Shown here in pieces: positions 59,342 through 64,000 of a stretch of DNA of 64,000 nt; positions within the stretch are counted from its first letter, which is position 1, and each line of letters opens with the position of its first letter. The position numbers were made by a program, and so were the translations under genes. Below the pieces are notes generated by a model. It had not been told where the DNA came from. It did no database searches and worked only from the letters and a program-made list of their open reading frames with translations. The stretch comes from Bacillota bacterium (GTDB taxonomy: Bacteria > Bacillota > Clostridia > Christensenellales > SZUA-584): positions 117,060-181,059 of the forward strand of contig JAEWCC010000006.1 in the NCBI GenBank assembly GCA_023390815.1. The letters run 5' to 3'.

Positions 59342-59455
59342 ATAAACGGATAATACAAGGTTCAGGGCGAAATCGATCGGTGGGGAGATGGGGAGAGACA
59401 GATTTCGCAACCTCGTATGATCGTTTATCCCCTTACATACAATTAAACGATCATA
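59342..59455. repeat. Large imperfect hairpin with a third alternative arm
   Basis: Bases 59342-59374 pair with 59401-59428 (ATAAACG, AT, ATAC, AGGTT and GCGAAATC segments; two mismatches and two bulges), leaving a G-rich 26-base loop. The outer arm TATGATCGTTTA (59416-59427) can pair instead with TAAACGATCATA (59444-59455). It lies between convergent genes and no ORF uses it. Confidence 0.65.
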
Positions 59456-59477
59456 CCGGGCAAAAGGTTACAAAAAA

Positions 59478-60149
59478 TTATTGAAGAATACTCTCTGCCA
59501 TCGCAAGCAAATCCTCTACCGGAGCCATACCCGAAATAATAAAGCTGTTCCAGTCATTATTGAACACGACGACACTCTCTTTTTCTTCAGAGACATATGC
59601 CGTACGTCCCGCAACCTGCGTTTCATAGGCGTTGTCATTGTCCACCCCGATGTTTGCGTCAATCGGCAGCTGCTGGATACGAATTTGCTCTCCGGCCTCG
59701 TTTTCGTACAGGCACATGATGATGATGCCGTCGCCTTCCTCTTGTGTTTCTATCAGTTTAAACCCGTACGGAATAAATCCTGGCACAGTCATACCCACGG
59801 GCAGCTGCACCTCTTCGCCGTTGCCAAAGGAGATTTCGGTCGATCCTTCTTTTTCAACATAGAAAAGGTTCATCACCTGTGCTCGCAGCGCCTTCGAACT
59901 GAATACCGCTCCGGTGGAAATCACGATAATAACCGCCAGAATCGCGGCCACCCGCACCGTTACCCGGAGCGCCGCTTTCGCATGGCGTCCAGCCGCTTCG
60001 CGGCGAGCAAGCGCGCTCACTGCGTTATCAAGCCTTGCCGGGGACTGTGCCCATACGTCCGTACAGTTTGCTCCGGCGTCCGCAAATATTTCCCGACCTG
60101 CGTATTTGATCGCGATATCGACCATTTCATCATTGTAGTTCTCTATCAC
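59478..60149 (-). CDS. Membrane anti-sigma factor, DUF4367 family
   Basis: 223 aa. The cytoplasmic N-terminus (~1-60) is followed by one membrane helix (~66-85) and an extracellular DUF4367-like domain (EEVQLPVGMTVPGFIPYGFKLIETQEEGDGIIIMCLYENEAGEQIRIQQLP). GTG start overlapping the sigma stop (GTGA), so it is coupled to the sigma factor upstream. The cytoplasmic part would bind and hold the sigma factor. The signal is unknown. Confidence 0.82.
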   Translation of the reverse strand: MIENYNDEMVDIAIKYAGREIFADAGANCTDVWAQSPARLDNAVSALARREAAGRHAKAALRVTVRVAAILAVIIVISTGAVFSSKALRAQVMNLFYVEKEGSTEISFGNGEEVQLPVGMTVPGFIPYGFKLIETQEEGDGIIIMCLYENEAGEQIRIQQLPIDANIGVDNDNAYETQVAGRTAYVSEEKESVVVFNNDWNSFIISGMAPVEDLLAMAESILQ

Positions 60150-60673
60150 TCAACGGCCTCCCTGCCGATCGCCTCCATCAACATGTGCTTGCCCCGATGA
60201 CACCGAATCTTCGCATTCTCCGTCGATATCCCCAGCATATCGGCAATCTCGGCGTGGGTTAAACCCAGCGAATATTTCATAATCAGCGGCAGCGAGTACT
60301 TGCCGTCCATTGCTTTTAAATTTTCCCGGACGCGGCCCAGCTCAAGCTTTGCCATTGCGATGTCCTCCACCGACTTCTGATCCTCACAATCCAATTCCTC
60401 GATGGGAACGGTATTCTCGTTTTTACGTTTGCGCAGATAATCGATAGAGAGATTTTTGATAATCAGAACGATGTAACCCTTTAATTCACCGCCAGGCAAG
60501 CCGCTCAGCTTTTCAATATGCTTGATAATGCGCAGAAACGCGAACTGCACGATATCTTCCGCCTGCGCCGTATCCTTCACGATACCTAGCGCCGTACCGA
60601 ACATCACGTTTTTATATTCGTTGTATAACTGCTCTACGCGTTTCCGGTAGCTCGGTGACAGCGAATCCCGCAT
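60146..60673 (-). CDS. ECF-type RNA polymerase sigma factor
   Basis: 175 aa. Region 2: NVMFGTALGIVKDTAQAEDIVQFAFLRIIKHIEKLSG. Region 4: LPLIMKYSLGLTHAEIADMLGISTENAKIRCHRGKHMLMEAI. It forms a two-gene unit with the DUF4367 protein, an arrangement common in clostridia. I could not see a promoter matching a distinct ECF consensus. Confidence 0.88.
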   Translation of the reverse strand: MRDSLSPSYRKRVEQLYNEYKNVMFGTALGIVKDTAQAEDIVQFAFLRIIKHIEKLSGLPGGELKGYIVLIIKNLSIDYLRKRKNENTVPIEELDCEDQKSVEDIAMAKLELGRVRENLKAMDGKYSLPLIMKYSLGLTHAEIADMLGISTENAKIRCHRGKHMLMEAIGREAVE

Positions 60674-60748
60674 ACGTTACCCCTTCATCCATGTTGCCTT
60701 CAGTATACACTACGCAAGTGAGGTTTGCCACTATAACCGCCTTGATGT

Positions 60749-61258
60749 TTAGCCGATCCCATCCAAGCCGGAGGCGCTTTTAACCATTCGGTCGGCAATC
60801 TCCTTGCCGGCAGCGGTTTGAAAATACAGCGCGCAGACATTCTCGAACGCGGCAGCGCCGAATTCGCCCTCCTGCGCGTTCACAATGAAGTCTGCCTCGA
60901 TGAGGATGCGGTGATCAATACTGTCCATATCCTTGTAGGTGTGGTGGTGTGCAATGAGCCAGCAGACCCGATCGATAAACTCATTGTCCTGCGTATACCG
61001 CTCTAATATCGGCTTTGCCACGCCCGGGCCTTCCTTCTCCTGCAACGGTCCTGGGCAGGAACCGTATGTTTGTTCACATAGCCGTATCCCGATATCGTGC
61101 AGTACCGCGGCGGCTTCCACAATGCGCTGCGTGCGTTCGGGCAAACCCTCGCAGCCCGCGATGCACTTCGCAATGCCGTACACCTTGAGCGCATGACTGA
61201 TGCGGCGCGGGTCCGCGTTATTGACGCGCATCATTTCGAGTATCAGATGATTGATCAT
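60749..61258 (-). CDS. HD-domain phosphohydrolase-like protein
   Basis: 169 aa; AGGAGG precedes the ATG. HD motifs: His in RISHALKVYGIAK, HD in AAVLHDIGIRL, HH in WLIAHHHTYKDMDSIDHRILIEADFIVNA. The family hydrolyses phosphate esters of nucleotides or other small molecules. It is a short stand-alone protein; substrate unknown. Divergent from the AttH-like gene. Confidence 0.85.
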   Translation of the reverse strand: MINHLILEMMRVNNADPRRISHALKVYGIAKCIAGCEGLPERTQRIVEAAAVLHDIGIRLCEQTYGSCPGPLQEKEGPGVAKPILERYTQDNEFIDRVCWLIAHHHTYKDMDSIDHRILIEADFIVNAQEGEFGAAAFENVCALYFQTAAGKEIADRMVKSASGLDGIG

Positions 61259-61376
61259 ACCGGACCTCCTGTGGATGGATGTTCCTTGATTATATTACTG
61301 CATCCGCGTATAATGAGCAAAGGAAAAGCGCAGCTTTTTCGTCGAAATTATCTTTTTTATTATTGGAGCCTTTCAT

Positions 61377-62387
61377 ATGAATATCATCCAACGTCTCAAG
61401 AAGGCGCTGATTTTGCGCAGCCTCGAGCGGCGCAAGCATGAGCACCCATTCGACGCGGAGTCGGCGGAGCGCTATACGCTGCCGGCCGGCGCAGACAAAG
61501 CCCAGATCAACAGCTACTATTTCACTTGTCATGACGCCAAAGGCATGAGCCTTCTGCTGCGCTTTGCGCAAAGAGGAGGCGGCAAAACCGAAGTGTGGTT
61601 TGCGTACCGGGATGCGTCCGGCAACGAATATATGAGCAACCGTACGATGGTTGAAAGCAGCGTCCCGGCGGGCGTCTCCTGCGTACAGCCGGGCAAGAAG
61701 TGGACGTTCTTTTATGACGGCGAAGTGCGCAGCCTGATCAGCGGGGCGGCGCAGCATACCCGCTTTACGGGTACCTTTGTCGCCGGGGACGCGCCGTTCG
61801 AATTCGGCTACCATATGGACTCCTCCGTGCTTGCGGGCGCCATTGCGCAGCAGAAATGGCGCAAAGGCTTTTTCGACGAGCTGCAGCAGAACAATCAGGT
61901 TCATTACGAACAGCAGGGCCGTGTGCACGGTGAACTGACTCTCGGCGGACAGTACATCAAAATCGACGCACCCGCCATGCGCGACCATTCCTTTGGACGG
62001 CGCGACTGGGCCTATATGAACCGCCATGTATGGCTCATGGCGCTGCTGGAGGACGGCAGCGCGCTCAACGCGAACTTCGTCAGCTACCCCACTCTGCAAC
62101 TCGCATCGGGTTATTACACCTCCGCGCGCGGCACGGTCTGCGTCACGGAAGTTTCATTCGGCAGCCAGCCAGCCCCCGGAAAAGCGCCGCAGACGCTGAT
62201 GTACAAGGTAAAGCTTGCGGACGGCACGGAACTCTCCGTCGCGTGCACGCGGGAAGCGGAGTTTGTTTTCCCGTGCGGCGATGCGTACACGATCCATGAA
62301 GGCGTCGGCACGTTCACCTCGGGCGGTGTTTATGGCCGGGGCATCATGGAATTCGGCTGGAATAACGACCTGTCGCGCTCAAAGTAA
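61377..62387 (+). CDS. AttH/CrtC-like lipocalin-domain protein
   Basis: 336 aa, soluble, no signal peptide. Beta-rich with aromatic strands: FEFGYHMDSSVLAGAIAQQKWRKGFFDELQQNNQVHYEQQGRVHGELTLGGQYIKIDAPAMRDHSFGRRDWAYMNRHVWLMALLEDGSALNANFV. The R-D-H-S-F-G-R-R-D-W stretch is characteristic of the AttH and CrtC (hydroxyneurosporene synthase) two-lipocalin fold, which acts on hydrophobic compounds. GGAG lies upstream of the ATG. The next gene starts 12 bases after its stop, so the two work together. No carotenoid genes are near, so the substrate is unknown. Confidence 0.7.
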   Translation: MNIIQRLKKALILRSLERRKHEHPFDAESAERYTLPAGADKAQINSYYFTCHDAKGMSLLLRFAQRGGGKTEVWFAYRDASGNEYMSNRTMVESSVPAGVSCVQPGKKWTFFYDGEVRSLISGAAQHTRFTGTFVAGDAPFEFGYHMDSSVLAGAIAQQKWRKGFFDELQQNNQVHYEQQGRVHGELTLGGQYIKIDAPAMRDHSFGRRDWAYMNRHVWLMALLEDGSALNANFVSYPTLQLASGYYTSARGTVCVTEVSFGSQPAPGKAPQTLMYKVKLADGTELSVACTREAEFVFPCGDAYTIHEGVGTFTSGGVYGRGIMEFGWNNDLSRSK

Positions 62388-62399
62388 GGGGGCGGCGGT

Positions 62400-64000
62400 A
62401 TGAATATTTACAGGCTTCAGGATATCCCCGAAGCGATGGTTCCCTTTGTCGGCGGCAAAGCGCGCGGACTGCATGCGCTCATGCGCTGCGGCCTCGCCGT
62501 ACCGCCCGGCTTTGTACTGACCGATATCTCCACCGTAGCGGATATCCGCTACGCCGCGGCTTACTGGGCCCAAAGCGGCCTCGGTACGGTCGCGGTGCGT
62601 TCCTCCGCAACGGCGGAGGACGGTGCGGACTACTCGGCTGCGGGACAATATCACACGGCGCTGGACGTCAACGGTGAGGAAGCCGTGGCAGACGCCATAC
62701 GCGACTGCGTCGCCTCGCTGCGTTCCGACACCGCAAAGCAATATGCCGCGTACTTCGGCGCCGCGAAAAGTGCCGATATGTGCGTCGTTGTCCAGCAGAT
62801 GATCGACCCGGACGTATCCGGCGTATGCTTTACAATCGACCCTTCGGGCGGCGGCATGCGCATCGAGGCGGTGCAGGGGCTCGGCGAAAACCTCGTTTCG
62901 GGCCGCGTAACCGCACGCGTTTATCATGCGGAAAAAGACACGTCGCAGGGTGACGAGCTGGTAAGTGATGCGCTGCTGCGCCAGATCGTATCGGACGCGG
63001 GCAAAGCGCGAGATGCCTTCGGCATGGAGCTGGATCTCGAATGGGCTGCCAAAGATGGCGCGCTTTATTGGCTTCAGGCCCGCCCCATCACCGTCAGCGA
63101 AGCGCCCGACCCGTTCGAACTGGATACGAAGAACGTCACTCAGAGCGAAGTGCTGACCACATGCAACGTGGGCGAAATGCTGCCCGGCGCGGTCACGCCA
63201 CTGTCGCTCTCCACGAGCGTTGCGGGCATCGACTACGGCATGCGCAAGATGATTCGAAAGTCCGGATCGGTCCGCCGCATCGAAGACATCCCGCCGCAAA
63301 GCTGCATTGCCAATTTCGGCAATCACCTGTTTATCAACATCACCCAGCTTTACCGCATCGGCGATCACGTACTGGGCGCAACGCGCGAAGGCGTTACGCT
63401 GAGCATTTGCGGGCGCACGCTGTCGGATGTTCCGCAGCCGCCCGTACCCAAGGTGGCAAAGCTGGCCAAAATCAACAACGCGCGCAAATACTTTACCATA
63501 CTGCTGGGCGTGGGACGCGCTTGCAAAAAAATCAAACGGCTTGCAGAAAAGTCCGGCTTTCATGAAAAGAACAACCCCTCCGTACTGCTGGCTGAGATTG
63601 GCAAACGGCTTTGGGAGATCGACGAGGCGTTCTGGCTGCACTACATCGCCTCCGCTTACTCGGGTTCGATGAGCAGCGCGCTGCAAACCATACTGATGGA
63701 ACAGGGCCGAGATGAGGAAGAGATCAAGCGGCTGCTCGCAGGCGCACTTGAGGACATCGAGGGAATCGAAAGTGTGGATATCCTGCGCTCGCTGCGGACT
63801 TTGGGCCGCGCGCTTTTAGCCGAACACCCGGAAGTCAGGGATATGGACGCGGCGCAGCTTGCGATGCGGCTGAAAATCTGTGGGCCGGAAAGCCGCAAGG
63901 CGCTGGAGCAGTTCTATAAACGGCATGGCCACCGCGCCATCCGCGAGGCCGAGATGCGCAGCAAATCGTGGCATATGGACGCAGACAGCCTGTGCAGCTA
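62400..64000 (+). CDS. PEP-synthase/rifampicin-phosphotransferase-like enzyme, 5' part
   Basis: The visible ~533 codons start at the ATG at 62400 and run off the window. Residues ~1-230 form a PPDK-type ATP-grasp domain (GGKARGLHALMRCGLAVPPGFVLT ... VAVRSSATAEDGADYSAAGQYHT ... QQMIDPDVSGVCFTIDP ... LDLEWAAKDGALYWLQARPI). The following part (CNVGEMLPGAVTPLSLSTS and later GHRAIREAEMRSKSW) matches the middle domain of RPH-type proteins. The C-terminal swivelling His domain would be outside. Enzymes of this shape phosphorylate a small molecule or make PEP. Pairing with the AttH-like protein suggests a specialised, possibly hydrophobic, substrate. Confidence 0.82.
   Translation, partial: MNIYRLQDIPEAMVPFVGGKARGLHALMRCGLAVPPGFVLTDISTVADIRYAAAYWAQSGLGTVAVRSSATAEDGADYSAAGQYHTALDVNGEEAVADAIRDCVASLRSDTAKQYAAYFGAAKSADMCVVVQQMIDPDVSGVCFTIDPSGGGMRIEAVQGLGENLVSGRVTARVYHAEKDTSQGDELVSDALLRQIVSDAGKARDAFGMELDLEWAAKDGALYWLQARPITVSEAPDPFELDTKNVTQSEVLTTCNVGEMLPGAVTPLSLSTSVAGIDYGMRKMIRKSGSVRRIEDIPPQSCIANFGNHLFINITQLYRIGDHVLGATREGVTLSICGRTLSDVPQPPVPKVAKLAKINNARKYFTILLGVGRACKKIKRLAEKSGFHEKNNPSVLLAEIGKRLWEIDEAFWLHYIASAYSGSMSSALQTILMEQGRDEEEIKRLLAGALEDIEGIESVDILRSLRTLGRALLAEHPEVRDMDAAQLAMRLKICGPESRKALEQFYKRHGHRAIREAEMRSKSWHMDADSLCS

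Noticed and set aside
62379..63686. Minus-strand ORF of 435 codons
   Set aside because: It is the antisense of the PEP-synthase-like gene, whose ATP-grasp motifs are unmistakable.

Overview
The window reads as chromosome of a spore-forming, Gram-positive anaerobe of the class Clostridia, with moderate GC (by eye about 53-57 percent in most genes). The pointers are strong AGGAGG-type ribosome sites, housekeeping-type -35/-10 promoters, a spore-coat transglutaminase (Tgl), a SpoVB-like lipid flippase, a CIRCE (HrcA) site, an Opp peptide transporter, a two-subunit 2-oxoacid:acceptor oxidoreductase, and ferritin/rubredoxin/CDGSH proteins. A more exact placement (for example a Christensenella-like or Oscillospiral lineage) is only a guess. 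There is no rRNA, no CRISPR array, no intact transposase and no prophage.

Layout. 0-5.7 kb: the end of a cadherin-like surface protein, an ECF sigma factor with a membrane RsgI-like partner carrying FN3-like repeats, a Sel1 protein and murC. 5.8-12.9 kb: a PurR-type repressor, sn-glycerol-1-phosphate dehydrogenase, a PAS-GAF-GAF protein, a GpsA plus flavin-oxidoreductase pair, and a PrsA/SurA-like lipoprotein. 12.9-20.8 kb: mfd, pth, a HAD hydrolase, glmU and pfkA. This is a version of the conserved Firmicutes glmU-pth-mfd block, with a multi-hairpin repeat between pth and the HAD gene. 20.9-21.65 kb: a gene-free array of degenerate ~210-bp tandem repeats, the most unusual structure in the window. 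21.7-28.6 kb: cell-envelope genes (zinc-ribbon membrane protein, M15 peptidase, SpoVB-like flippase, DUF1002 protein, serine beta-lactamase-like protein). 28.8-32.9 kb: iron and spore genes (ferritin-like/CCC1 fusion, Tgl and its overlapping partner, ferritin, UPF0251 regulator). 33.0-37.2 kb: htpG under CIRCE, a frameshifted gene, an MBL hydrolase and a cold-shock gene. 37.5-43.6 kb: oppA-oppBCDF.

43.9-52.1 kb: an ABC-F protein, an AT-rich island holding a tyrosine-recombinase relative without catalytic residues, a transglutaminase-like lipoprotein, CDGSH and rubredoxin-like proteins, the 2-oxoacid oxidoreductase korAB, and a tRNA-Ser/tRNA-Ala unit. 52.3-56.1 kb: a small lipoprotein, an AhpD-like protein, an aldo/keto reductase, a DUF1801 protein and an SDR. 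56.3-60.7 kb: the feoA-feoB operon with its small Cys-rich protein, a small Sm-like gene, a large intergenic hairpin, and a second ECF sigma/anti-sigma pair. 60.7-64 kb: an HD-domain protein, then an AttH/CrtC-like lipocalin paired with a PEP-synthase/rifampicin-phosphotransferase-like enzyme that runs off the window.

Recurring themes are iron handling (feoAB, ferritin, the ferritin-like transporter, Fe-S proteins), envelope and sporulation functions, and ECF-sigma surface sensing. Many starts were moved inward from the longest open frame to the codon preceded by a good Shine-Dalgarno sequence. Family calls are by recognition of motifs, not by database search.
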